Source: SIG672 sp045580325 (GTDB taxonomy: Bacteria; Bacillota; Clostridia; Oscillospirales; CAG-272). Taken from it: a DNA stretch of 64,000 nt. Below the pieces are notes generated by a model that ran no database searches, was not told the origin of the DNA, and worked only from the letters and a program-made list of their open reading frames with translations. Positions 15,769 to 23,317 of this stretch are shown here, piece by piece. Location of the stretch: contig JAZNNR010000023.1 of assembly GCA_045580325.1 (NCBI GenBank), positions 1 to 64,000 on the forward strand. Reading direction: 5' to 3'. The position numbers and the translations under genes were made by a program. Each line of letters begins with the position of its first letter. Position 1 is the stretch's first letter.

Positions 15769-16668
15769 ATGGCATTTTGGGGAATGGACTTAAACCAATC
15801 TGATGAATTTTGCGAAATATATAACGAATATATGGATCTATATGATATTGGACTCGAACCGGCTGAAATAACGCAACAAATGCTCCAAAAGTATCAAAAG
15901 GAGGCAATACCGCACAATGCATTTTTTGCAATAGCAAAAGCAGGATGGTCTTTAGGCTTCCGTTCGGAGAGCGTTTTCTTGAGAGTAAATCAAATAATTG
16001 ACAACCTAGAAAATATAACATACTATCAATCGCTTGGCTTTTCCGAACAAGACATAAATGAACGATCCAAAAAACTTTTATGCTTTCAAGCATTATTGCA
16101 AACATCACCCAAAGCTCCGAGAAAGCGCAAAATATCAGCTTGCAATAGGCTAAAGCGATTGCCCAAGGGGACTGTGTCATATTATGAGGCTGATGACGGA
16201 TATTATGGCTTTGTTGTCCTTGATGCCGTATATGAAGGACGCCTTCTCGCAATAACCGAAAAACTATCGGTTGTCCCGAAAAATATTGAAGACGTCCTAA
16301 ATGCCACCGCTCTTACGGCAATTTGGTTGCTTTTACGCAAAGCCCCCAAGGGAAATCACGATATCGGAATCATTAAGGTGCAAGGAGACTACAACGGAAG
16401 AGCAGGCGTTTACCTTTGCCAACCCGTATCCTTTGGCATTAATTTTTCTTTTTATCTTGATGAGTGTCATCAAAGAGGATTATTACATTTTAAAGACCAC
16501 AAGGTGCATGACCTGTTGGATGAAAATAATGTTCCCATCGAATTTTATTGTGAAGAAACAGCGAAAGAAGAGACAAGAATGGTTATAGATTTGATGAATA
16601 ATCCAGCCTCGAAAATTGCAACAAACATGATTAGACACGCAATTAATTTAGAGGGGTTCTTTCATTAA
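15769..16668 (+). CDS. Hypothetical protein, possibly immunity-protein-like
   Basis: Not firmly recognised. The 299-residue product starts MAFWGMDLNQSDEFCEIY, which resembles the N-terminus of DUF4259-type or related small proteins (WG followed by an SD/ND motif). Its middle (KRLPKGTVSYYEADDGYYGF) recalls Imm26-like immunity domains. Both resemblances are weak and come from memory of the motifs. There is no signal peptide or membrane helix. GGAGGG precedes the ATG at 15769. The gene lies alone between hairpin repeats, downstream of tmRNA, a common integration region, and its codon use looks more AT-rich than that of its neighbours. Confidence 0.6.
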   Translation: MAFWGMDLNQSDEFCEIYNEYMDLYDIGLEPAEITQQMLQKYQKEAIPHNAFFAIAKAGWSLGFRSESVFLRVNQIIDNLENITYYQSLGFSEQDINERSKKLLCFQALLQTSPKAPRKRKISACNRLKRLPKGTVSYYEADDGYYGFVVLDAVYEGRLLAITEKLSVVPKNIEDVLNATALTAIWLLLRKAPKGNHDIGIIKVQGDYNGRAGVYLCQPVSFGINFSFYLDECHQRGLLHFKDHKVHDLLDENNVPIEFYCEETAKEETRMVIDLMNNPASKIATNMIRHAINLEGFFH

Positions 16669-16750
16669 TGTGAAATACGCCTGCGGCGTGTGAAATTCGC
16701 CTCGACGGCGAGTGGGTGGATTTAATTTAACTTTCTGCGAAGCAGAAAAT
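16669..16750. repeat. Cluster of three short hairpins
   Basis: ACGCC/GGCGT (16676-16688), TCGCC/GGCGA (16697-16711) and TTTCTGC/GCAGAAA (16732-16748) follow each other. The first two are joined by the repeated spacer TGTGAAAT. This looks like a dispersed palindromic element and may also act as a terminator. Confidence 0.6.
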
Positions 16751-16792
16751 TGTAAAAAATTAACACTATTTTCAGTTTTTAAATAATTTGCC

Positions 16793-16821
16793 TTGTGTTT
16801 TTTAAAACTGTGTGATATAAT
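16793..16821 (+). promoter_or_regulatory. Promoter of the M13 peptidase gene
   Basis: TTGTGT at 16793-16798, a 17-bp spacer ending CTGTGTGA, and TATAAT at 16816-16821. Confidence 0.82.
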
Positions 16822-16874
16822 AAAACAAACATAAAATTTACTTGCGTATAGCAATATAGATCAAGGAGATACTT

Positions 16875-18773
16875 ATGGAAAATATCAGAATTCAAGACGA
16901 CCTTTACACCTACGTCAACCAGGAAAAGCTCGATAAGCTTGTTATTCCCGACGATAAGCCTGCAACAGGCGGATTTTCCGAGCTTGCGGACAGCGTTGAG
17001 AAGATCATGATGGACGAGTTCGAAACTATGTCTGAAAGCGAATCGTACCCCGACGAATATCTCGCAAGAGCCTGCAAGCTGTACGAGATCGCAAAAGACG
17101 CAGACAGAAAAGAAGCGCACGGTATTACTCCCGCGCTCAAACTTCTCGCCGCACTTGACGAAGTCAAAGAGCTCAAGGACTTCAGCGCGATGTATAAGAC
17201 TCTCTCGCTGAAGGGAATACCCACCCCTATCAATATCGGAGTTGAAACCGATATGAAGAACACAAAGCAGCGCCTTGTCTATATTCAGGGCGCGGGCGTA
17301 ATTCTCCCCGATGCTTCCTACTATAAGCCCGAAATGGCGCAGCAGAAGGAGCAGATTATCGGAATTTGGACAAACGTTGCAAGGATGGTTATGACAAAGA
17401 CCGATCTTTCTCCCGAGGAGCAGGAAAAGTACGTTAGCGACGCGCTTGCATTTGACGAGATCCTCGGCGGACTTGTAAAGACGAGTGAGGAATGGTCGAA
17501 ATACGTCGAAATGTATAATCCTATGGACACAGATAAGGTTAAAGAGATGCTCGCAACACTCGATCTCGACCTTGTTCTGAACGATCTTTTCGGATATGTT
17601 CCTTCGACTATCGTAGTAACCGAGCCGAGATTCTTCGGCGCGTTTGCAAGCGTGCTTAATGCAGAAAATCTCGAGCTCTACAAGCACTGGGCATACGTTA
17701 CGGGACTTCTCAAATCCTGCAACTTCCTCTCCGAAGAGCTTCGCGATATGGGCGGTATGTATATGCGTGCGCTCACAGGCGTTGCGAAGATGCAGTCGAT
17801 AGAAAAGTTTGCATATAATCTTGCATCGGGAATGTACTCCGAGCCTGTCGGTATCTACTACGGCGAAAAATACTTCGGTAAGGAAGCAAAGAAGGATATT
17901 ACCGAGATCGTATATCAGATCATCGATACTTACAAGGAAAGAATCAAGACCAATGAGATCCTCGGAGATGCCACAAAGGAAAAGGCAATTCTCAAGCTTT
18001 CCACAATGGGCGTAAAGATGGGTTATCCCGATAAGGTAAGAGCTATTTACGATAAGCTCGTCTTTGACGAGGACGCATCGCTTCTTGACATTGTGATCTC
18101 GCTTAAAGCCGTTCACGAGCTTGATATTTTAAGTAAGCTGGATAAGCCCACAGAGCCTGAAAATTGGGCTATGCCGGGACATATGGTAAACGCCTGCTAC
18201 GATCCCTTCGTTAACGATATTACATTCCCTGCGGCAATTCTGCAGGCACCCTTCTATTCGCTGAAGCAAACACGAAGCGAAAACCTCGGCGGTATCGGCG
18301 CGGTAATCGGACACGAAATATCCCACGCATTTGACAGTAACGGCGCAAAGTGCGACGAAAACGGTAACATCAACAACTGGTGGACAGAGGACGACTTTAA
18401 ACGCTTTGAAGCAAAGGTTCAGCAGATGATAGAGCAGTTTGACGGCATCGAGCTTCCTTGGGGTAAGGTAAACGGAGCGTTCATCGTGAGCGAAAATATG
18501 GCTGATAACGGCGGTATGTCGGTTACACTTGACATTATGTCGAGAACCGAGGGCGCGTCCTTCGAGGAATATTTCTGCAACTGGGCAAAGGTATGGTGTC
18601 AGAAGGGAAGACCTGAATATCTCCAGATGCTTCTCTCTGTTGACGTACACGGACCTGCTATCCTGCGCGCAAATATGCCTCCGAGAAACTTTAGCGAGTG
18701 GTACTCGACCTTCGACGTAAAGGAAAGCGATAAGATGTATATCGCACCTGAAAAGCGTATTGTTATTTGGTAA
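16875..18773 (+). CDS. M13 family zinc endopeptidase (PepO/neprilysin-like)
   Basis: Gluzincin endopeptidase that cuts oligopeptides. The 632-residue length fits bacterial PepO. The zinc site is HEISHAFD (HExxH) near residue 480 and ENMADNGG (ExxxD) about 60 residues later. The substrate-binding region reads NDITFPAAILQAPFY. The C-terminal end lacks the usual terminal W but keeps the family's overall order. There is no signal peptide or membrane helix, so it should act in the cytoplasm on imported peptides. It is monocistronic, with AAGGAG before the ATG, its own promoter and a strong terminator. Confidence 0.95.
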   Translation: MENIRIQDDLYTYVNQEKLDKLVIPDDKPATGGFSELADSVEKIMMDEFETMSESESYPDEYLARACKLYEIAKDADRKEAHGITPALKLLAALDEVKELKDFSAMYKTLSLKGIPTPINIGVETDMKNTKQRLVYIQGAGVILPDASYYKPEMAQQKEQIIGIWTNVARMVMTKTDLSPEEQEKYVSDALAFDEILGGLVKTSEEWSKYVEMYNPMDTDKVKEMLATLDLDLVLNDLFGYVPSTIVVTEPRFFGAFASVLNAENLELYKHWAYVTGLLKSCNFLSEELRDMGGMYMRALTGVAKMQSIEKFAYNLASGMYSEPVGIYYGEKYFGKEAKKDITEIVYQIIDTYKERIKTNEILGDATKEKAILKLSTMGVKMGYPDKVRAIYDKLVFDEDASLLDIVISLKAVHELDILSKLDKPTEPENWAMPGHMVNACYDPFVNDITFPAAILQAPFYSLKQTRSENLGGIGAVIGHEISHAFDSNGAKCDENGNINNWWTEDDFKRFEAKVQQMIEQFDGIELPWGKVNGAFIVSENMADNGGMSVTLDIMSRTEGASFEEYFCNWAKVWCQKGRPEYLQMLLSVDVHGPAILRANMPPRNFSEWYSTFDVKESDKMYIAPEKRIVIW

Positions 18774-18789
18774 TAAAACTATAATAAAG

Positions 18790-18825
18790 AAAGTGCCGAG
18801 CATATCATTTGCTCGGCACTTTTAC
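18790..18825 (+). terminator. Terminator after the M13 peptidase gene
   Basis: AAAGTGCCGAGCA and TGCTCGGCACTTT form a 13-bp stem over a 7-base loop, followed by TTTACTT. Confidence 0.9.
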
Positions 18826-18864
18826 TTAAAACGGATAATACCAAAACGAACTTTGCCAAATCTA

Positions 18865-18893
18865 TTGACATTTTCGCGCTTTTGGTTTATATT
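18865..18893 (+). promoter_or_regulatory. Promoter of the AEC transporter gene
   Basis: TTGACA at 18865-18870, a 17-bp spacer and TATATT at 18888-18893. Just downstream, TTGGC (about 18900) and GCCAA (about 18917) form a loose inverted repeat that could be an operator. Confidence 0.78.
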
Positions 18894-18963
18894 ATTGTTT
18901 GGCTAATACGGATATTGCCAAAATCATTTTAAAAAGAATAATATATAAGAAAGCGAATATAAA

Positions 18964-19908
18964 ATGTTAGTAATCTCACTCAGCCAGATGGCTGTTCTTG
19001 CGCTGTTCATACTTATCGGTTTTGTTGTTGCAAAATTAAAGGTGGTAAATTCGGACGCCTCGGGAGTGCTTTCCAAGCTTGAAAATAATATTTTCATTCC
19101 CGCGCTCGTTATGGGTACGTTTATCACCAATTTCACCGTGGAAAAGGTAAGCACGGCGTGGAAAATACTGCTTTTTTCCTTTGCGGTGGAGCTTCTTGTA
19201 ATTCCGCTTGCGATACTCTCTTCAAAGCTTGCAACGAAAAACGGGTATATACGCAAGATATACACCTACGGACTCTCGTTCAGTAATTTCGGATTTATGG
19301 GCATACCGATAGTAAGCGCTCTTTTTCCCGAGTACGAAATGTATTATATAATTTTCACCCTTCCGCTTTGGACGCTCATATACGTCTGGGGTGTTCCGAA
19401 TCTTCTTATGGATACAGGTGAAAAGCACGGTATAGCGGGAAAGCTCAAGGCGCTCGTAAATCCGATGTTCGTTTCCCTTATAATAGGCGCACTTATCGGA
19501 ATAAGCGCAGTAAAGCTCCCCGAGTTTATCACAAGCGTTGTGAATACCTGCGGAAGCTGTATGTCGCCCCTTGCGATGATAATTACGGGTATAACCTTTG
19601 CAAATATAAGCATTAAAAAGGTACTTACTGACAAGAGCATCTATTTCGTATCACTTTTGCGGCTTATCGTTATTCCTTGTCTGTTTGCGGGAATTTTCGT
19701 GCTGCTTCAGAAGCTTCTTTCCTTCAATGTCGAAGAATACTATTTCGTATGTATGCTTTGCTCACTCGCAATGCCTCTCGGACTTAATACGGTGGTCGTT
19801 CCTGCGGCATACGGCAAGGATACCTCGGTGGCGGCGGGAATGGCACTTATTTCCCACGTGCTCTCGGTAATAACCATTCCGATAATTCTTACACTTTTCG
19901 GTGTTTGA
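18964..19908 (+). CDS. AEC family transporter (auxin efflux carrier type)
   Basis: Integral membrane protein of 314 residues with about ten hydrophobic segments arranged as two five-helix halves, typical of the AEC (YfdV/MleP) family. Bacterial members move malate, malonate or other organic acids. The N-terminal helix LALFILIGFVVAKLKVV, the SFSNFGFMGIPIV motif in helix 4 and the C-terminal SLAMPLGLNTVVVPAAYG are characteristic. The substrate is not known. The ribosome binding site is weak. It stands alone between the M13 peptidase and the TIGR04076 gene. Confidence 0.93.
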   Translation: MLVISLSQMAVLALFILIGFVVAKLKVVNSDASGVLSKLENNIFIPALVMGTFITNFTVEKVSTAWKILLFSFAVELLVIPLAILSSKLATKNGYIRKIYTYGLSFSNFGFMGIPIVSALFPEYEMYYIIFTLPLWTLIYVWGVPNLLMDTGEKHGIAGKLKALVNPMFVSLIIGALIGISAVKLPEFITSVVNTCGSCMSPLAMIITGITFANISIKKVLTDKSIYFVSLLRLIVIPCLFAGIFVLLQKLLSFNVEEYYFVCMLCSLAMPLGLNTVVVPAAYGKDTSVAAGMALISHVLSVITIPIILTLFGV

Positions 19909-19973
19909 TATCACAGTATAAGTAACCCCGACGATTAAGCTCGTCGGGATTAAATCTTTTCATAGGTTCTACG

Positions 19974-20303
19974 TCAATCTTCGGGTGGAATACTCGGCAG
20001 AGCGTTTCCGTTTTTATCTCTGTTTATAGGTGTCGCCTTGAGATGAAAATGAATACTGTTGCAAGGGCATACTAAATCGATATCATACTTTTCTTCAGAT
20101 CCTCTGTAAGTGAAATCTCCGCCGCAACGAATGATCTCGCAGTATGTATACACCTCTGTCATCATTTTCGGGCACATTCCGGCAGGACATTCGTACGAAA
20201 ATGTGAACTTGTCGCCCTTTTCAAATCCGAGTCGGCAATTTGAAGCTTTTCTATCGATAACTGTCAGATCAAACTGCCAATCTTCTATCACCCATTTTTT
20301 CAT
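19974..20303 (-). CDS. TIGR04076 family protein
   Basis: Small 109-residue protein with the TIGR04076 pattern: a GDKFTFSYECPAGMCPKM segment, then YTYCEIIRCGGDFT and a CPCNSIHFHLKA end. Conserved cysteines at about residues 39, 44 and 79-81 suggest metal or cluster binding, but no function is established for the family. AAAGGAG lies 10 bp before the ATG. Orphan gene on the minus strand. Confidence 0.85.
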   Translation of the reverse strand: MKKWVIEDWQFDLTVIDRKASNCRLGFEKGDKFTFSYECPAGMCPKMMTEVYTYCEIIRCGGDFTYRGSEEKYDIDLVCPCNSIHFHLKATPINRDKNGNALPSIPPED

Positions 20304-20409
20304 AGACTGTATCTCCTTTATTTTTGCTAAAGCATTTTTTTACATTATATCATAAAATTGCAGGAAAAACAATGTTTTTGCTGAACTTTATATATTTCTC
20401 TTCTTATCG

Positions 20410-20479
20410 GTAGGGGGGATTCACGAATCGCCCGAAAAAGAACTACAAATCAAACGGGCGATTCGTGAATCGCCCCTAC
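20410..20479. repeat. Palindromic intergenic repeat (25-bp arms)
   Basis: GTAGGGG-GATTCACGAATCGCCCG (20410-20434) is repeated inverted at 20455-20479 with a single mismatch and a 20-bp AT-rich centre. Each arm also contains the small palindrome GATTCACGAATC. It is outside any gene. Confidence 0.9.
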
Positions 20480-20499
20480 GTATAATCCTATTCGTGTTT

Positions 20500-20533
20500 A
20501 AACAAAAACAAGCTCCCTCACACGAGGGAGCTT
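20500..20533 (-). terminator. Terminator of the Ca2+ ATPase gene
   Basis: AAGCTCCCTC and GAGGGAGCTT (20510-20533) form a 10-bp stem. On the minus strand it is followed by TGTTTTTGTTT. Confidence 0.9.
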
Positions 20534-20540
20534 TAATTTT

Positions 20541-23159
20541 TTAATGCTTACGATTCTTTATAAATCCAAAGAGCTTTCCGAGCTCCATCACAACGAATGG
20601 TGTGAGGATAAGTGCAAGAGCGATAAGATATAGCTTTGTAGAAAGCATAACAAGACCGAATGCTTTTCCTACGGGAGTGAAGAGAACGAGCGCTACAAGT
20701 GCTGTTGACGTCAGAGCCGCAAGATTAAGCGTTTTGTTGGTGAACGGTCCGATCTTGAAGAGCGAATGCTCGGAACGCATATTGAACGCCTGAACAACCT
20801 GTGAAAGAGCAAGGACCATAAATGCCATTGTCTGACCTGCCTCGAGAGAGCCACCCATCTTTTCGCCGAGCCAGAAGCCAACAAGGGTAAGAGCGGCGAA
20901 CATACAGCCCTGAAGAACTACGCGGATACCGAGTCCGTTTGCGAAAATGCCTTCGTTTTTGGGCTTGGGCTTTCTTTCCATAACGTCCTTTTCAACCGCT
21001 TCCATACCGAGTGCGATAGCGGGAAGAGAGTCTGTTACGAGGTTTATCCAAAGGAGCTGCATAGAGAGAAGGGGAGTCTTGTGCCAGAGAAGCATCGCAA
21101 CAAATACCGTAATAACCTCTCCGATGTTCGTTCCGAGAAGGAATCCGACGACCTTCTTGATGTTTGCGTAGATTCCGCGTCCTTCGCGTACCGCTTCAAC
21201 GATGGTCGCAAAGTTGTCGTCTGTAAGAGTCATATCTGCCGCGCCCTTAGCAACGTCTGTACCCGTGATACCCATCGCACAGCCGATGTCTGCGGCTTTA
21301 AGTGCAGGAGCATCGTTTACACCGTCGCCTGTCATAGACACGACCTGGCCTTTTCTCTGCCAAGCCTTGACTATACGTATCTTGTTTTCGGGAGAAACTC
21401 GCGCGTAGACCGAGATGCTTTCAACCGCTTCGTCAAGCTCGCTGTCTGTCATAGCGTCAAGCTGAGCACCTGTGATAGCGCGGTCACCGTCGAGAAGTAT
21501 TCCAAGCTCTTTTGCGATAGCTGATGCTGTAACGACGTGGTCGCCCGTGATCATAACAGGCTTGATACCTGCCTTGCGGCAGACCTCAACAGCTGCCTTT
21601 GCTTCAGGACGGGGCGGGTCGATCATACCGACAAGACCCATAAATGTAAGTCCGTTTTCGAGATCCTCTGACGTAGGATTTTCGGGAACTGTGTCAATTT
21701 CCTTGTAAGCAACGGCAAGAACACGAAGCGCATCCTCACTCATTTTGTTGACCATATTTTTAGCCGTTTCGAGATCGCCCGAAATACAGCGGGGAACCAT
21801 CATATCGAAAGCACCCTTGACGATAACGATATTCTTTCCGTCGATGTTGTTGACTGTCGTCATAAGCTTTCGGTCGGAGTCAAAGGGAATTTCTGCAAGT
21901 CGGGGATACGTTTTGTTCAGCTCGTCCTTGGGCATCGAGTTTTTGTGAGCGGCAAGAACGATAGCCGTTTCTGTCGGGTCGCCAATGTGCTGCTCCTCGT
22001 CGCCGCGGAATATTACCGATCCGTCGCAGCAGAGAGTAGCGTATTTGAGAAGCTTTCTTATTTCTTCAGAGTTCTCTCGGCTGATAAGCTCGGGCTCGGA
22101 CGCGCCGTCGATATATGCCTTTGTGAGAGTCATTCTGTTCTGTGTGAGAGTACCTGTCTTATCCGAGCAGATTATAGATGCGCTGCCGAGTGTTTCAACG
22201 GCAGGAAGACGTCTGATAAGAGCGTTACGCTTTACCATACGCTGAACACCGATAGAAAGAACGATAGTTACGATAGCCGGAAGACCCTCGGGAATTGCCG
22301 AAACTGCAAGAGAAACGGCAGTCATAAAGATCTCAAGCGGCGGAATCTTGTTTACAAGACCGACCACGAATATTATAGCGCACGCGGCAAGAGCAACGAT
22401 ACCGAGGTATTTGCCGAGCTGTGCAAGCTTCTGCTGAAGGGGTGTCTGACCTTCGTTTTCGCTGTCGAGAAGGTTGGCTATCTTACCCATTTCGGTGTCC
22501 ATTCCCGTAGCCGTTACTACCGCGATGGCAGTACCGTAGGTTACGCTGCAACCCGAGAATACCATATTTGTGCGGTCGCCGATAGGAGCTTTTTCGTCAA
22601 CTGTGATCTCAGCGTCCTTTTCAGAGGGAACAGATTCACCCGTGAGTGCCGATTCCTCGGATTTGAGGCTCACGCTGTGAAGAAGACGCGCGTCGGCAGG
22701 GATGAAGTCGCCCGCTTCGAGCTTGATAATATCGCCGGGAACAAGCTCGGAGGCCTCGATCACCTTTTCCTCGCCGTCGCGGATAACTCGCGCGTGCGGA
22801 GCTGACATATTTTTCAGCGCGTCAAGAGCTTTTTCGGCTTTGCTTTCCTGCATAACGCCCATAACGGCGTTGAGTATAACGATAAGAAGAATGAGAGCAG
22901 GCTCGAAAAGCTCGCCCCAATTCTGCTCGACGCAAACGATTACGAATGATACGATAGCGGCAACGATAAGAATAAGGATCATTACGTCCTTGAACTGATC
23001 GAAGAATCGCTGAAGCGTAGTCTTTTTCTTCTTTTCGCGAAGCTTGTTAGGACCGTACTTTTCCTGAAGCTCGGACACCTGTGCAGAGCTTAGACCGGTC
23101 TTAACGTCAGAAGCAAGAGAGCTCAAAACGTCATCTTTTGATTTGTTGTGAAATAGCAA
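20541..23159 (-). CDS. P-type calcium-transporting ATPase (P2A type)
   Basis: Cation pump that forms a phospho-Asp intermediate and exports Ca2+. It has the N-terminal cation-ATPase domain, TGES in the actuator domain, CSDKTGTLTQN (phosphorylated Asp), KGAFD, TGDHVVTA and TGDGVNDAPALK. About ten membrane helices are placed as in SERCA/LMCA1. The helix 4 motif AIPEGLPA and helix 6 NLVTDSLPA carry the calcium ligands. The TTG at 23159 is chosen because GGAGG lies 8 bp before it and the protein then begins like typical family members. An ATG at 23174 overlaps that ribosome binding site. It is monocistronic with its own terminator. Confidence 0.95.
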   Translation of the reverse strand: MLFHNKSKDDVLSSLASDVKTGLSSAQVSELQEKYGPNKLREKKKKTTLQRFFDQFKDVMILILIVAAIVSFVIVCVEQNWGELFEPALILLIVILNAVMGVMQESKAEKALDALKNMSAPHARVIRDGEEKVIEASELVPGDIIKLEAGDFIPADARLLHSVSLKSEESALTGESVPSEKDAEITVDEKAPIGDRTNMVFSGCSVTYGTAIAVVTATGMDTEMGKIANLLDSENEGQTPLQQKLAQLGKYLGIVALAACAIIFVVGLVNKIPPLEIFMTAVSLAVSAIPEGLPAIVTIVLSIGVQRMVKRNALIRRLPAVETLGSASIICSDKTGTLTQNRMTLTKAYIDGASEPELISRENSEEIRKLLKYATLCCDGSVIFRGDEEQHIGDPTETAIVLAAHKNSMPKDELNKTYPRLAEIPFDSDRKLMTTVNNIDGKNIVIVKGAFDMMVPRCISGDLETAKNMVNKMSEDALRVLAVAYKEIDTVPENPTSEDLENGLTFMGLVGMIDPPRPEAKAAVEVCRKAGIKPVMITGDHVVTASAIAKELGILLDGDRAITGAQLDAMTDSELDEAVESISVYARVSPENKIRIVKAWQRKGQVVSMTGDGVNDAPALKAADIGCAMGITGTDVAKGAADMTLTDDNFATIVEAVREGRGIYANIKKVVGFLLGTNIGEVITVFVAMLLWHKTPLLSMQLLWINLVTDSLPAIALGMEAVEKDVMERKPKPKNEGIFANGLGIRVVLQGCMFAALTLVGFWLGEKMGGSLEAGQTMAFMVLALSQVVQAFNMRSEHSLFKIGPFTNKTLNLAALTSTALVALVLFTPVGKAFGLVMLSTKLYLIALALILTPFVVMELGKLFGFIKNRKH

Positions 23160-23276
23160 TTGATTTTCCTCCATAAGCAAAAAATGTTATTTTGATTAGT
23201 ATATCAAATTTTCATCACGATTTCAATAGATAAATATGTTAATATTTATATGATAATAAGTAAATAAGCATAATCA

Positions 23277-23304
23277 AAAAGACCTTCTTTTTTGAAGGTC
23301 TTTT
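23277..23304 (-). terminator. Terminator of the mannosidase cluster
   Basis: AAAAGACCTTC and GAAGGTCTTTT (11-bp stem, T-rich loop) lie just past the stop codon of the last GH2 gene, with T tracts on both strands. Confidence 0.9.
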
Positions 23305-23317
23305 GATATAAGTCTGT

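Noticed and set aside
16779..18116. Open frame of 445 codons on the minus strand
   Set aside because: Antisense to the M13 peptidase gene, which has its promoter, ribosome binding site and catalytic motifs on the plus strand.
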